Positions 1-7,578 of a stretch of 51,518 bases of DNA are shown here, one piece after another; the first letter of the stretch is position 1; each line of letters begins with the position of its first letter. The position numbers were made by a program, and so were the translations under genes. The stretch covers positions 1-51,518 of the forward strand of contig JACRJV010000015.1 of the NCBI GenBank assembly GCA_016215325.1. Direction: 5' to 3'. A model generated the notes under the pieces. The model worked only from the letters and a program-made list of their open reading frames with translations, ran no database searches and was not told the DNA's origin. Origin of the DNA: Candidatus Uhrbacteria bacterium (GTDB taxonomy: Bacteria > Patescibacteriota > Patescibacteriia > JACRJV01).

Positions 1-2574
1 CGTGTGCCCTCCAGATGATAGTGCTCCAGCAGCGTCGAGCAAAACCGTGCCAGTCCAGGGCGAGGGAACGAGGGCGGCATCGATCACACTTTTTACCAGT
101 TTGTTATCAACGAGAATATCAATGCGTCGGACGCCGCGCGGCGCGACCGCTTCTATCGATAGAGATAGGGACAGAGAGTTGAGAATTTGCCCATCCGAAA
201 CCCCTTGGACGCGCACGGTGGGAGTATTGGCCGGGATATGAACATCATCGAACTCTGTCGGCGGATTCGTCCCCTCGATTGGCGGGGTCTGTGCTTTTGT
301 CCACTCCAAAACTGCATTCTCCCAGTTTTGGTACTGGGGGTCCTGGGCGGGGTCTGCCGGAACAGCCCCTCGCGGGCCATCCTTGTTGAGCCAGTACAGT
401 ATGGAGTGCAGGGGGTAGTACTTGCGCTCTTCCACGAACGATGCGGGCGTCCGATCCGTTGCGAGCTTGCCGCTGGCTTTATCGATGTTGACCGTGGTGG
501 CTCCTGGTCGTTCCCCTTTGAGCACGGGTTTATCCACGGCAATGGGCTGCGGCGGAGTAAACTGTTCGACCACGGTGCCTTCGAGCGCCCGGCGCATATA
601 TTCATTCCAAATGGGCGCCGCCACAACCGAACCGTCGGCGCCGTTGTTCATCTCTTTGTTATTGTTATTGCCGACCCAGACCCCGGTGGTCAGCGACGGC
701 GTGAACCCCTCCAGCCACGCATCTCGGTTGTCATTCGTTGTCCCTGTTTTTGCGGCAACCGGTCGATCCGGTAAGGTCAGCAGGTTGTTCGCACCAAAGA
801 TATAGGCGCGCGCGGCATTGTCGGTGAGGATGCTCGTGAGCTGCCGCGTAATTTCTGGCTCCACAACTTGGCGGGGCTGATCGCGGAATTGCTTGAGCAC
901 TGTCCCGCGCGAATCTTCTACCTTCAGGATCGCTTGTGCTGGGTGATAGACACCTTCTTGCGAAAATACGCTAAACGCGGCGGTGTGTTCGAGCAAGGTC
1001 ACCTCGCCGCCGCCCAGCACGAGCGACAAGCTGAATCGGCTGCGGTCTTTGAGCGTGCTATATCCGAGCCGTTCGGCAAAATCCAGCACGCGCGGGACCC
1101 CGGTGAGGTACAGCGTTTTCACCGCCGGGATATTGAGCGACCCGGCTAATGCTTGGCGCATCGTGACCAGACCGTATGTTTTGCCGGTGTAATTTTGCGG
1201 CGTGTAATCTTGGGGGATATTTTTGAATGTGGTGATCACGTCGTAGAGCAGGGTGTCCGGGGTATATCCTTTCTCAAACGCTGCGGCATAGACAATCGGT
1301 TTGAACGACGACCCCGGCTGGCGCGGGCGCAATGCCACGTTGACTTTGCCGTCGATCGAATCGTCAAAAAAGTCGCGCGATCCGACCATGGCAAGAATTT
1401 GACCGGTCTTGGGGTCCAATGAAACCAGCGCGGCGTTGCTCGCGTTGTACTGTTTAAGCTTTGCCTCCCCATGGCCCACGGCCTCCTCGGCAATGCGTTG
1501 TTTGTCCACGTCCAGCGTGGTCGTCACAATCAACCCCCCTTGTTCTACCGCATCGGGGCCGAATTCTTGCTCCAGAAGGTCGCGGACGTAGAAGACAAAA
1601 TGTGGGGCAATGATGGTTTCGCGCGAGGGGGCAAATACCAGTTGTTCCGCAAGCGCTTGCTTGAGCTGCTCATCGGTGATGTGGCCGGCTGCGCGCATTT
1701 GATTGAGAATATATTGCGACCGCGCGATCAGGATATCCTTATGGCTGCCATAGGGCGAATAGTAGCTGGGGGCTTGCGGCAGTGCCGCCAGGATCGCGGC
1801 CTGGGCGAGCGTGAGATCACGGGCGTGCTTGCCAAAATAGGTTTGCGTGGCTGCCTCGATCCCGTAGGCCAATCGGCCGTAGGGGATTTCGTTAAAGTAC
1901 ATTTTAAGTATTTGATCTTTGGTGAATTTTTTTTCGATTTTGTAGGCGAGTAAGAGTTCGCGGATTTTGCGCGTCCAGGTTTTCTGGTTGGTGAGCAGTG
2001 CGTTCTTGACGAGTTGCTGGGTAATAGTTGAGGCCCCTTGCGCCTTGGAGAGCGTGAAGACATCCTTGATAACGGAACGAATGATCCCTTTGATATCAAA
2101 ACCGCTGTGCGAATAAAAATCTTTGTCCTCGGCAATGAGTGTTGCTTGTTTGGCATACACGGGGATGGCATCGAGTTCAATTTCGGTGCGCTTGAGTTGG
2201 TCGTGTATGTCGTAGAGGATCGTCTTGCCCGTGCGGTCGTAGATTTTGGTGCTTTGGGGCACCGTGCGTTGCGCAATCATGGTGGGGTCGGGCAAGGTTG
2301 CATAGATAATGAGCACCGTGATGGCGGCAACGGAAAACCCCCCAATGAATACAGAGGGCCAAATGCGTTTGGCGCCACGGCTCAACACCAGCCGGATAAT
2401 TGGGGCCACGAGCGCGCGCAGGAGCAGTCCAACCGCAACAACCACCGGGAACAACAATTTGAAGAACGAGGCGAGTGAGGCAACTGCGCCATTGCCATTC
2501 CTACGGCGAGGACTATAGGCAAGGGGAGTGCGTCGGGAAGATGATGAATGTCCGCGGTGTCGAGATAAATTCAT
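1..2574 (-). CDS. Class A penicillin-binding protein (PBP1A-type), 3' end outside window
   Basis: Bifunctional peptidoglycan synthase: an N-terminal GT51 glycosyltransferase polymerises lipid II and a C-terminal transpeptidase cross-links it at the outer face of the membrane. Reading the minus strand from the ATG at 2574 gives 858 uninterrupted codons to the window edge. A basic N-terminus is followed by two hydrophobic stretches (about residues 38-64 and 73-92). GT51 motifs are EDKDFYSHSGFD (148-159) and GASTITQQLVKN (179-190). The transpeptidase SxxK is SSFK (422-425) and KTGT is at 609-612. An extra C-terminal Ig-like or linker region begins near 750 and is cut by the edge. The start overlaps the ROK stop as ATGA, so the two are probably translationally coupled. 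Confidence 0.95.
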   Translation of the reverse strand, partial: MNLSRHRGHSSSSRRTPLAYSPRRRNGNGAVASLASFFKLLFPVVVAVGLLLRALVAPIIRLVLSRGAKRIWPSVFIGGFSVAAITVLIIYATLPDPTMIAQRTVPQSTKIYDRTGKTILYDIHDQLKRTEIELDAIPVYAKQATLIAEDKDFYSHSGFDIKGIIRSVIKDVFTLSKAQGASTITQQLVKNALLTNQKTWTRKIRELLLAYKIEKKFTKDQILKMYFNEIPYGRLAYGIEAATQTYFGKHARDLTLAQAAILAALPQAPSYYSPYGSHKDILIARSQYILNQMRAAGHITDEQLKQALAEQLVFAPSRETIIAPHFVFYVRDLLEQEFGPDAVEQGGLIVTTTLDVDKQRIAEEAVGHGEAKLKQYNASNAALVSLDPKTGQILAMVGSRDFFDDSIDGKVNVALRPRQPGSSFKPIVYAAAFEKGYTPDTLLYDVITTFKNIPQDYTPQNYTGKTYGLVTMRQALAGSLNIPAVKTLYLTGVPRVLDFAERLGYSTLKDRSRFSLSLVLGGGEVTLLEHTAAFSVFSQEGVYHPAQAILKVEDSRGTVLKQFRDQPRQVVEPEITRQLTSILTDNAARAYIFGANNLLTLPDRPVAAKTGTTNDNRDAWLEGFTPSLTTGVWVGNNNNKEMNNGADGSVVAAPIWNEYMRRALEGTVVEQFTPPQPIAVDKPVLKGERPGATTVNIDKASGKLATDRTPASFVEERKYYPLHSILYWLNKDGPRGAVPADPAQDPQYQNWENAVLEWTKAQTPPIEGTNPPTEFDDVHIPANTPTVRVQGVSDGQILNSLSLSLSIEAVAPRGVRRIDILVDNKLVKSVIDAALVPSPWTGTVLLDAAGALSSGGHT

Positions 2575-3620
2575 ACTAAGGTTGCGGCGCCGATTAATTG
2601 AGCGTCATCCCCCAGTTTGCTTAGCAGGATTTTTGTTTTTACGGGGAAAGGCAGGAATGTACCCACTTCTGCATTCAAGCCATGGATGAGCGGCTTCATG
2701 CGGATGAGTCCCCCGCCTAGTATAATAGCATCAGGATTGAGTCCAATCATAATGTTGGCCAACCCTTGGGCAATTGCAGATCGTACATTGGCAACAGCGG
2801 CGATAGCGATAGGGTCATGGTCGTACCATCGCTGTTCGATTTCAAACGTGGTTAGGCTGACAGACCTTGGATCATGGAACCCTCCGTTTGTCATTGCGGA
2901 CTTGATCCGGGACCCACGTCTTTTGTCGTTGCTGGATCCTCGGGGCACCCCGACTCTGGCCAGAGGCGGGGGCAAGCCCGAGGATGACAGAAGGGGGGTC
3001 TGCTTCGAAAGTAAGCGATACCATTGTCGGATCGCCTGGCCAGAGCCGTACTGTTCAAAATGTCCGGGCAGCCCGTCGGCGCAGCGTTTTGGGAGTCCGT
3101 TTGGTGGGAATATTGTGGTATGCCCGAACTCTCCGGCTTTGTTTTCGACGCCTCGGATCAATTGGCCGTCCAGCGCAATGGCGCCACCAATGCCGGTCCC
3201 GAGCGTGATGGCAACCACCAGAGGATACGTGCGCGTGCTGCCCAAAGCGCATTCTCCCAACAGGAACCCATGCACGTCATTGTCTACCATGGTCGGAGCA
3301 TGGCAGCGGTTCGCTAACCACCGACGCAGCGGGAACACTCGCTTTCTCATGTTGATATTCGGGCTCCATCGGACAACGCCACTGGGCCACCATACTTGCC
3401 CGGCCACCACTGCCCCGCAGCCGATAAGGTTCCAACGGTGTTGCTGGGCCTGCGCGCGCAGAGCGTCTACCGTTGCTGCAATAGCTGGCAGCAATTGTTT
3501 CTGGTGCGGCTTGCTAGAGATTTTTTTGGCACGATACACTATGCGCAACGTTTTTGCGTCGACGAGAGCGCCGTTGATTTTTGTTCCGCCAATGTCGAGA
3601 GAAAGAATGACTTTGGTCAT
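2571..3620 (-). CDS. ROK family sugar kinase / NagC-like protein with in-frame repeat insertion
   Basis: ROK proteins phosphorylate hexoses such as glucose or N-acetylmannosamine with ATP; some are repressors, but no DNA-binding domain is present here. The N-terminal phosphate motif LSLDIGGTK, the ITLGTGIGGAI segment and the C-terminal AIILGGG motif are clear. The usual zinc motif CxCGxxGCxE reads CADGLPGHFE, so two of the three cysteines are replaced by Asp and His. Roughly 40 residues rich in Ser/Pro/Arg are encoded by a palindromic repeat (2890-2988) inserted in frame. I start at the ATG at 3620, just before the domain. The frame is also open to an ATG at 3698 that overlaps the ruvC stop, but those 26 extra residues are translated repeat. 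No SD is seen at either start. Confidence 0.85.
   Translation of the reverse strand: MTKVILSLDIGGTKINGALVDAKTLRIVYRAKKISSKPHQKQLLPAIAATVDALRAQAQQHRWNLIGCGAVVAGQVWWPSGVVRWSPNINMRKRVFPLRRWLANRCHAPTMVDNDVHGFLLGECALGSTRTYPLVVAITLGTGIGGAIALDGQLIRGVENKAGEFGHTTIFPPNGLPKRCADGLPGHFEQYGSGQAIRQWYRLLSKQTPLLSSSGLPPPLARVGVPRGSSNDKRRGSRIKSAMTNGGFHDPRSVSLTTFEIEQRWYDHDPIAIAAVANVRSAIAQGLANIMIGLNPDAIILGGGLIRMKPLIHGLNAEVGTFLPFPVKTKILLSKLGDDAQLIGAATLV
2890..2988. repeat. GTCAT...ATGAC palindromic repeat inside the ROK gene
   Basis: The element begins GTCATTGCGG and ends CCCGAGGATGAC, with internal palindromic parts (for example CGGGGCACCCCG). It keeps the ROK frame open. It is the same general type as the copies at 5136, 16208, 29251 and 31044. 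The protein it adds looks like the tracts produced when Rickettsia-type palindromic elements enter genes; that comparison is by analogy. Confidence 0.75.
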
Positions 3621-3629
3621 AGTACTAAT

Positions 3630-3711
3630 TGATCCGAATCTAAACCGAATAGAACCAAATCGAGGCCCATCGTTTATTCGGATGTATTTGGGCGTCATTC
3701 GGATCGATTCG
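3630..3711. repeat. ATTCGGAT-type imperfect hairpin at the ruvC/ROK junction
   Basis: The words GATCCGAAT and CCGAAT on one side face ATTCGGAT and ATTCGGATCGATTCG on the other, giving an imperfect stem across the junction. The right arm enters the last codons of ruvC (the residues STNRSE), so the repeat supplies that protein's tail. Confidence 0.55.
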
Positions 3712-4183
3712 TACTCTGCAGTTGTGCCGCTGTCAGTGCAATCGCGATCGCATCTACTTCGTCGTCGAGGCGTTTACCGGTGGGCAAGTCTTTGGTGATC
3801 AGCCGCACCATCTTTCCTACCTGTCGCTTATCGGCTGCGCCAGAGCCCGCCACGGATTGTTTGACCTGATTGGGCAACACTTCAATGATGGGGACGCTTT
3901 GGCTGGCCACCACGTACAGGATCACTCCGCGCGCTTGCCCCACCATCATGGCGGTTTTGGCGTTTTTGGCAAAAAATAACTGTTCCACGCCGACACGGTC
4001 CGGTTTGTATTCTGCGAAGACCGCTTGTAATTGTTTTCCAGCCGACAGCAAGCGGTCGGTCTGTGAATCGCCTCGCATCGTACGGATGCAGCCGCTGGCG
4101 ACCCATCGGTCTTCGCGCGGCGAGTGTTCAACCACCGCCCAGCCCAAGCGGTCCAGGCCAGGGTCGATGCCGAGTATACGCAT
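3695..4183 (-). CDS. ruvC: Holliday junction resolvase RuvC
   Basis: Dimeric endonuclease that cuts Holliday junctions symmetrically, working with RuvAB; ruvB is at 41291 in this window and ruvA is not seen. The 162 residues match the usual family length. The RNase H-like active site is present: D7 in GIDPG, E67 in VEQLFF, and the acidic pair D141/D144 in the DDEVDAIAIA helix. It lies downstream of yebC, a common arrangement in bacteria. The start at 4183 (MRILGIDPG) is unambiguous. The leader just upstream is a short-period hairpin (4191-4268) like the one in front of the TrmB gene at 36540. Confidence 0.97.
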   Translation of the reverse strand: MRILGIDPGLDRLGWAVVEHSPREDRWVASGCIRTMRGDSQTDRLLSAGKQLQAVFAEYKPDRVGVEQLFFAKNAKTAMMVGQARGVILYVVASQSVPIIEVLPNQVKQSVAGSGAADKRQVGKMVRLITKDLPTGKRLDDEVDAIAIALTAAQLQSTNRSE

Positions 4184-4190
4184 ACGTAAA

Positions 4191-4268
4191 CGAGCGAGAT
4201 AAGCAAGATAAGCAAGATAAGCAAATTAAGCACACGAAACGTCGGCGCAGCTTGTCTCGCTTAATTTA
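4191..4268. repeat. AGATAAGCA short-period hairpin between yebC and ruvC
   Basis: Three tandem copies of AGATAAGCA followed by AATTAAGC face GCTTGTCTCGCTTAATTTA, giving an imperfect hairpin that fills the whole yebC-ruvC gap and reaches the yebC stop. The same word family recurs at 36548-36635 in front of a trmB-like gene. Confidence 0.7.
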
Positions 4269-5018
4269 CTCTAAGGCTGCATTCGTAAATACCGCAATGA
4301 CGTCATCATGCTCCTCCAGGCTCTGTAAGAATTCTGCCACGCGTTCTTGCGCGGCGGGGTCACTAATGGCGATGGTTTCTTTGGCGATCCATTCGAGGTT
4401 GAACTCATCGATTGTGAGATCGAGGCGCTCGACCGCCTCTTTGAGGTGCTGGAGGTGTTCTGGGGCCGTGAGGATGGTGATGATATCATCGTCCGTGCGG
4501 ATGTCGTCTGCGCCCGCGTCGATCAGGGCGAGCTCGATGTCATTGGAAATTGGAAATTGCCTGCCTGCCGGCAAGGCAGGGAAATTGGAAATTCGTATCA
4601 CGCCTTTTTTCTCAAATTGCCAGGCGACGCTGCCGGTGCCGCCCATGGTTCCGCCGCCAGCGGTAAAGAGATGTTTCACTTCGCTCACCGTGCGATTGCG
4701 GCTGTCGGTGGTTGCCTCCACCATCACGGCAATTTTTTCTGGGCCGTAGCCCTCAAACAAGAGCTGTTCCAGCGCTGCCCCGCCGGCCTTGCCGGCGCCG
4801 CGCTGGATTGCCCGCTCGATATTTTCTTTGGGAACATTTTGAGCCCGAGCTGCGTCGATGGTGAGGCGCAGTTTAAAGTTGGAATCCGGGTCTGGTCCGC
4901 CCCCTTCTTTGACCGCGATGGTGATGTTATTGGTGAGCTTGGTAAACGCCGCGCCCTTTTTGTTGTCAGTTACTTCCTTTTTGCGTTTAATCTTGGCCCA
5001 CTTGGAATGCTTGGACAT
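4266..5018 (-). CDS. yebC: YebC/PmpR family protein with a repeat-encoded insertion
   Basis: YebC/PmpR proteins are about 240-250 residues and are described as DNA-binding regulators and, for some members, as translation factors that relieve stalling. The N-terminus MSKHSKWAKIK, the tract RAQNVPKENIERAIQRG and the TAGGGTMGGTGSVAWQF segment are diagnostic. The start is set at 5018, where the family begins, although the frame is open further upstream. About 16 residues (around FPALPAGRQFP) are encoded by a repeat at 4545-4593, lying between two conserved domains, so the fold may tolerate it. No SD precedes the start. ruvC follows. Confidence 0.95.
   Translation of the reverse strand: MSKHSKWAKIKRKKEVTDNKKGAAFTKLTNNITIAVKEGGGPDPDSNFKLRLTIDAARAQNVPKENIERAIQRGAGKAGGAALEQLLFEGYGPEKIAVMVEATTDSRNRTVSEVKHLFTAGGGTMGGTGSVAWQFEKKGVIRISNFPALPAGRQFPISNDIELALIDAGADDIRTDDDIITILTAPEHLQHLKEAVERLDLTIDEFNLEWIAKETIAISDPAAQERVAEFLQSLEEHDDVIAVFTNAALE
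4545..4593. repeat. In-frame repeat insertion in yebC
   Basis: Two direct copies of GGAAATTGGAAATT flank a GC-rich palindrome (CCTGCCTGCC facing GGCAAGGCAGG). The flanking word is the one used in the intergenic hairpin at 13085-13169. The frame is maintained. Confidence 0.8.
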
Positions 5019-5082
5019 ATCAGGAGATAAGGAGATGAGGAGGGGAAGAAGCTGAATCAAATTGTATCAGAATTGGAATAGA

Positions 5083-5111
5083 TTGACAAATATTAAGAAA
5101 TATGGTATAGT
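5083..5111 (+). promoter_or_regulatory. Sigma70-type promoter for the GC-rich gene
   Basis: TTGACA at 5083-5088 and TATAGT at 5106-5111, separated by 17 bases: a near-consensus promoter facing the gene at 5245. The leader would be about 125 bases and includes a palindromic repeat and an SD-proximal hairpin. Confidence 0.75.
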
Positions 5112-5135
5112 TATTTGTTTTAGAATCGAGCTTTT

Positions 5136-5181
5136 GTCATCCTGAACGACGCGAAGGATCTTTCACTGCGTTCAGGATGAC
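5136..5181. repeat. GTCATCCTGAACG palindromic repeat in a leader
   Basis: Perfect 13-base inverted arms, GTCATCCTGAACG (5136-5148) and CGTTCAGGATGAC (5169-5181), with a 20-base loop. The GTCATCCTGAAC type is a dispersed repeat seen in many bacterial genomes. Here it sits between the promoter and the start of the GC-rich gene, so it is transcribed. Confidence 0.85.
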
Positions 5182-5204
5182 GAAATTCCTTTCTAAAACT
5201 TGAC

Positions 5205-5235
5205 CCTCGGGCAACCGCCCGGGGATTTGGAGGTG
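5205..5235 (+). promoter_or_regulatory. Leader hairpin followed by a strong SD
   Basis: An 8-base-pair GC-rich hairpin (5205-5224, loop AACC) lies 4 bases before the consensus SD GGAGGTG (5229-5235), which is 9 bases from the ATG at 5245. The same order (GC hairpin, then SD, then ACC before the start) occurs at 36824-36850. Most core genes here have no SD. Confidence 0.6.
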
Positions 5236-5244
5236 CACGTTACC

Positions 5245-6057
5245 ATGTTCACGAAGATCGCGTTGTTCGCCCTGGTCGCTCTGTTTGTCGTCGTCGCCCC
5301 GGTCGCTGCCCAGCCCCCGTACAACCCGTACAGCAACTACGGGTACGGCGGGGGCTACTACGGTGGCAACTACGGCGGCCAGTCCAAGTTTGGGGAGATC
5401 CTGGGCGGCATCGCCCAGATCACCGCGGCCCGTAACATCGGCCGGGCCGAGCGGGAAGCCGCCCGCGCCCAGGCCGAGGCCTACCAGGGCCAGTACTACG
5501 GCCCCGAGGCCCAGGCTAAGGCGGACCGGATCCGGGCCATGACGGCCCAGGAGGCCCGCGTTAGCGACGCGGCCGCGGACCGGACCCTGGCCGGGGCCGA
5601 CCTCACCTACGACGGGGCGGTCACTGCCGACGGCGGCAGTTCCCGCTCCATCCACGTGAGCGGCGGGGCTCCGATCGCCACCCGGCGGTACATGGTGGAG
5701 CGGGGGGATTCCTCCGGTTCGCCCGCGCCGCGCCACCGGTTCTCCTACGGGCAGGCTATTACAGCTGCCCTGGACCGGCTCCAGAACAGCCGGTCGGGGA
5801 GCAACGAGAACCTGCCGGCCCCCCAGTGGCGGTTCCTCGGGCGCGAGGAATCCGGCCACAAGGTGGTGAGCATGGCCGGCGGTCGGCCGCACGAGGTCGC
5901 CTCGACCGAACAGACTAACGCCGATCCGCCCCCGAAGCCGGCGCCGAAAAAGAAAAAGCCGGCAAAAAAGCACAAGCCGGCTGCTCCCGCGCCCCCAGTG
6001 GAGCGGGGGGAGGGTCGCAGCTGCGATCCCTACGATGAGGGCGATGAGGGGCCGTAA
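5245..6057 (+). CDS. GC-rich predicted secreted protein, unknown function
   Basis: I do not recognise this protein. The start at 5245 follows a strong SD and yields a signal peptide: MFTKIALFALVALFVVVAPV then AAQ, a good signal peptidase I site. The mature N-terminus is a Gly/Tyr/Asn-rich tract (YGGGYYGGNYGG type). An Ala/Arg/Glu-rich probable helix or coiled coil follows (about residues 55-115), then a middle region with no motif I know, a Lys/Pro/Ala-rich basic tail (PAPKKKKPAKKHKPAAP), and an acidic end. Codon third positions are almost all G or C, far from the neighbouring genes, which suggests acquisition or special codon selection. It is flanked by its own promoter and a likely bidirectional terminator. 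Confidence 0.7.
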   Translation: MFTKIALFALVALFVVVAPVAAQPPYNPYSNYGYGGGYYGGNYGGQSKFGEILGGIAQITAARNIGRAEREAARAQAEAYQGQYYGPEAQAKADRIRAMTAQEARVSDAAADRTLAGADLTYDGAVTADGGSSRSIHVSGGAPIATRRYMVERGDSSGSPAPRHRFSYGQAITAALDRLQNSRSGSNENLPAPQWRFLGREESGHKVVSMAGGRPHEVASTEQTNADPPPKPAPKKKKPAKKHKPAAPAPPVERGEGRSCDPYDEGDEGP

Positions 6058-6102
6058 CCCCCTCACTCTCTCCCCGCGGGAGAGGGAACATCGGGGAAAC
6101 AA

Positions 6103-6156
6103 AACGTCCCGGTCGGTTGGATGCCACTCACTGGCAGTCAATCGATCCGGGACGTT
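6103..6156. terminator. Probable bidirectional terminator between convergent genes
   Basis: Perfect 10-base arms AACGTCCCGG (6103-6112) and CCGGGACGTT (6147-6156) enclose an inner hairpin TGCCA/TGGCA (6122-6136). T-rich sequence follows on the plus side and on the minus side, where transcription arrives from the opposite gene. Another palindrome, CTCTCCCCGCGGGAGAG, is at 6067-6083. Confidence 0.55.
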
Positions 6157-6168
6157 GTTCTTTTAGTC

Positions 6169-6621
6169 CTATTTTTTGGTTCCGGCGCCGCCGTTTTGCG
6201 TGGTATTGTAGACGCTGTTGATCACAAACGTGACAATGGCGTACGAGGCAATAATAATGGCAATGCCGATGATGGAGCTCGTAATGGTCTTCTTGGCAAT
6301 CTCTACTTTTTCTTCCTCTCCCATGGCGGTCATCCAGTTGTACCCGCCGTAGAGCATCATACCTAAGAAGATAAGACCTAAGAGGAAGAAGAACGTCCGA
6401 ATAATGCGGTACGCAATTTCCCACAAATTCGATGACGGGAAAATTCCTCCTTCGCCATTGCCCGTGCCCCCTTGGCCGGTTGCTTCGCCAACCGAATTTT
6501 TGACATTATCAAGAATTGTTTTTGAAATGCCTCCCGTAGCACCAACAGACAATGGTGCGGCTACCAAAGAAAACAGCATGGTGGTAGAAATAAGTATTCG
6601 GGCGAGGCGAGAAGTCGACAT
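6169..6621 (-). CDS. T4SS-pilin-like (VirB2/TrbC-type) membrane protein 1
   Basis: 150 residues: signal peptide (1-28), a Gly/Asn/Gly-rich linker, membrane helix 72-92, the short loop YGGYNWMTAMGEEEKVE (91-107), membrane helix 113-134 and a polar tail. This topology and loop are typical of the CPR family annotated as type IV secretion pilin (PF18895-like), distantly resembling VirB2. Whether it forms a pilus is unknown. I start at the ATG at 6621, two bases after the upstream gene's stop, because it gives a clean signal peptide. It is the last of a run of paralogues transcribed together. Confidence 0.85.
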   Translation of the reverse strand: MSTSRLARILISTTMLFSLVAAPLSVGATGGISKTILDNVKNSVGEATGQGGTGNGEGGIFPSSNLWEIAYRIIRTFFFLLGLIFLGMMLYGGYNWMTAMGEEEKVEIAKKTITSSIIGIAIIIASYAIVTFVINSVYNTTQNGGAGTKK

Positions 6622-6623
6622 AA

Positions 6624-6971
6624 TCAACCCACAAGATTCTCTATCACGAATTTGGTAATGGCATAGGCTGCGATGGCAACACACAAGCCAATCGTTGCCC
6701 AAATAATTGTTTTTTTGCCGGTCTCTACCTTGTCTTCCTCCCCCATGGACGTCATCCAGTTGTATCCACCGTAGAGCATCATGGCAAGGAATAGCACCCC
6801 AATGAACCCAAAGGCATTACCAAGGATTCCTGCAACCGCCTTAGGAATATCTTTGTCTAAGTCGTATTTTGCCAGTTTTGCGGCTTCATCCAGGCCGTAA
6901 TTGCCTGCAGCGAGTGCGGTTGTTGGGATAGCTGCGAGGACGCAACGGATAACGGAGCGGATGACGCGCAC
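6624..6971 (-). CDS. T4SS-pilin-like membrane protein 2
   Basis: 115 residues starting at a GTG (6971). Signal peptide about 1-22 (ending ALAA), a short charged segment, membrane helix near 50-66, the conserved loop YGGYNWMTSMGEEDKVE, and a second membrane helix near 88-110. Closest in the window to pilin 1: the loops differ at three positions. It overlaps nothing and is separated from pilin 1 by two bases, so the two are co-transcribed. The role is inferred from family only; no VirB4, VirB6 or VirD4 gene lies in this window. Confidence 0.83.
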   Translation of the reverse strand: MRVIRSVIRCVLAAIPTTALAAGNYGLDEAAKLAKYDLDKDIPKAVAGILGNAFGFIGVLFLAMMLYGGYNWMTSMGEEDKVETGKKTIIWATIGLCVAIAAYAITKFVIENLVG

Positions 6972-6996
6972 AGAGTTTATCGGGAGAATCGAGAGA

Positions 6997-7470
6997 CTAG
7001 ATCGTTTTCGAAATAACCGTGTTGATGACGAAGGTGACGATGGCGTATGCCGTGAGGATGATCACCAACCCAATGATGCCAGCACCAATGAGCTTCTTTG
7101 CCTCCTCCACCTTCTCTTCGTTGCCCGCAGCAGTCATCCACTTGAACCCGCCGTACAGGATGATGACTACCGCAACTAACCCAAGGAAACCCATTGCGAT
7201 GTTAATGAGACCCAAAATAATTGAGCGTGGGCTTTGAGCATTGCTCAAGCCCGTTCCCGCACCCACTGTTCCTCCTTCATTTTGTCCAGAACCCGACGTA
7301 AACCCTTTGCATCCAAAAATATCCTTCCCGCTTGGCCCGCAGCCGACTTCGCCGGCTGCCGTTACTTGGGTCGGAGTGAATGATACGGCCATGGCAAACG
7401 CCAACGACAGGCTCATGGCCAACGCTACGGCGATGCGCATTGCGCGTTGATTGATCGTGAGCAGAGACAT
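6997..7470 (-). CDS. T4SS-pilin-like membrane protein 3
   Basis: 157 residues from the ATG at 7470; an internal ATG at 7440 is an alternative. It has an extended signal peptide ending near VTAA, a Cys/Gly-rich stretch with two cysteines (CGPSGKDIFGC) that could form a disulphide outside the cell, a membrane helix, the loop YGGFKWMTAAGNEEKVE and a second membrane helix ending at the C-terminus. The loop is the classic form of this CPR family. A perfect 14-base direct repeat sits immediately upstream (7476-7505), followed further out by a TATAAT on the minus strand. Confidence 0.85.
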   Translation of the reverse strand: MSLLTINQRAMRIAVALAMSLSLAFAMAVSFTPTQVTAAGEVGCGPSGKDIFGCKGFTSGSGQNEGGTVGAGTGLSNAQSPRSIILGLINIAMGFLGLVAVVIILYGGFKWMTAAGNEEKVEEAKKLIGAGIIGLVIILTAYAIVTFVINTVISKTI

Positions 7471-7475
7471 ACGTA

Positions 7476-7505
7476 AGAGATAAAGATATGAAGAGATAAA
7501 GATAT
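7476..7505. repeat. Tandem 14-base direct repeat in the leader of pilin 3
   Basis: AGAGATAAAGATAT occurs at 7476-7489 and 7492-7505 with two bases between. It belongs to the same style of short-period words found at other junctions, but no facing complementary arm is obvious here. Confidence 0.7.
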
Positions 7506-7522
7506 TCGAGAGATTATTGTAT

Positions 7523-7528
7523 ATTATA
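7523..7528 (-). promoter_or_regulatory. Possible -10 element for the pilin operon
   Basis: TATAAT on the minus strand, about 50 bases upstream of the pilin 3 start. The best -35 candidate (TTGTGT at 7549-7554) is 20 bases away, longer than usual, so this is only a candidate. Confidence 0.35.
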
Positions 7529-7578
7529 ACAAAAAACGCGTATGAAGTACACAAGATATCCACACGGCGGTTCAATAA

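Noticed and set aside
3621-3698. Longer ROK start with 26 more residues
   Set aside because: These residues are translated ATTCGGAT repeat; the family starts at MTKVIL. The ATGA overlap with ruvC keeps it possible.
2617-3798. Plus-strand ORF opposite the ROK gene
   Set aside because: It has no recognisable motif and lies opposite a complete ROK domain; it even runs through ruvC's tail and repeats.
5137-6141. Long minus-strand ORF opposite the GC-rich gene
   Set aside because: The plus frame has promoter, SD, signal peptide and composition; the antisense frame is open only because the DNA is GC-rich with few stops.
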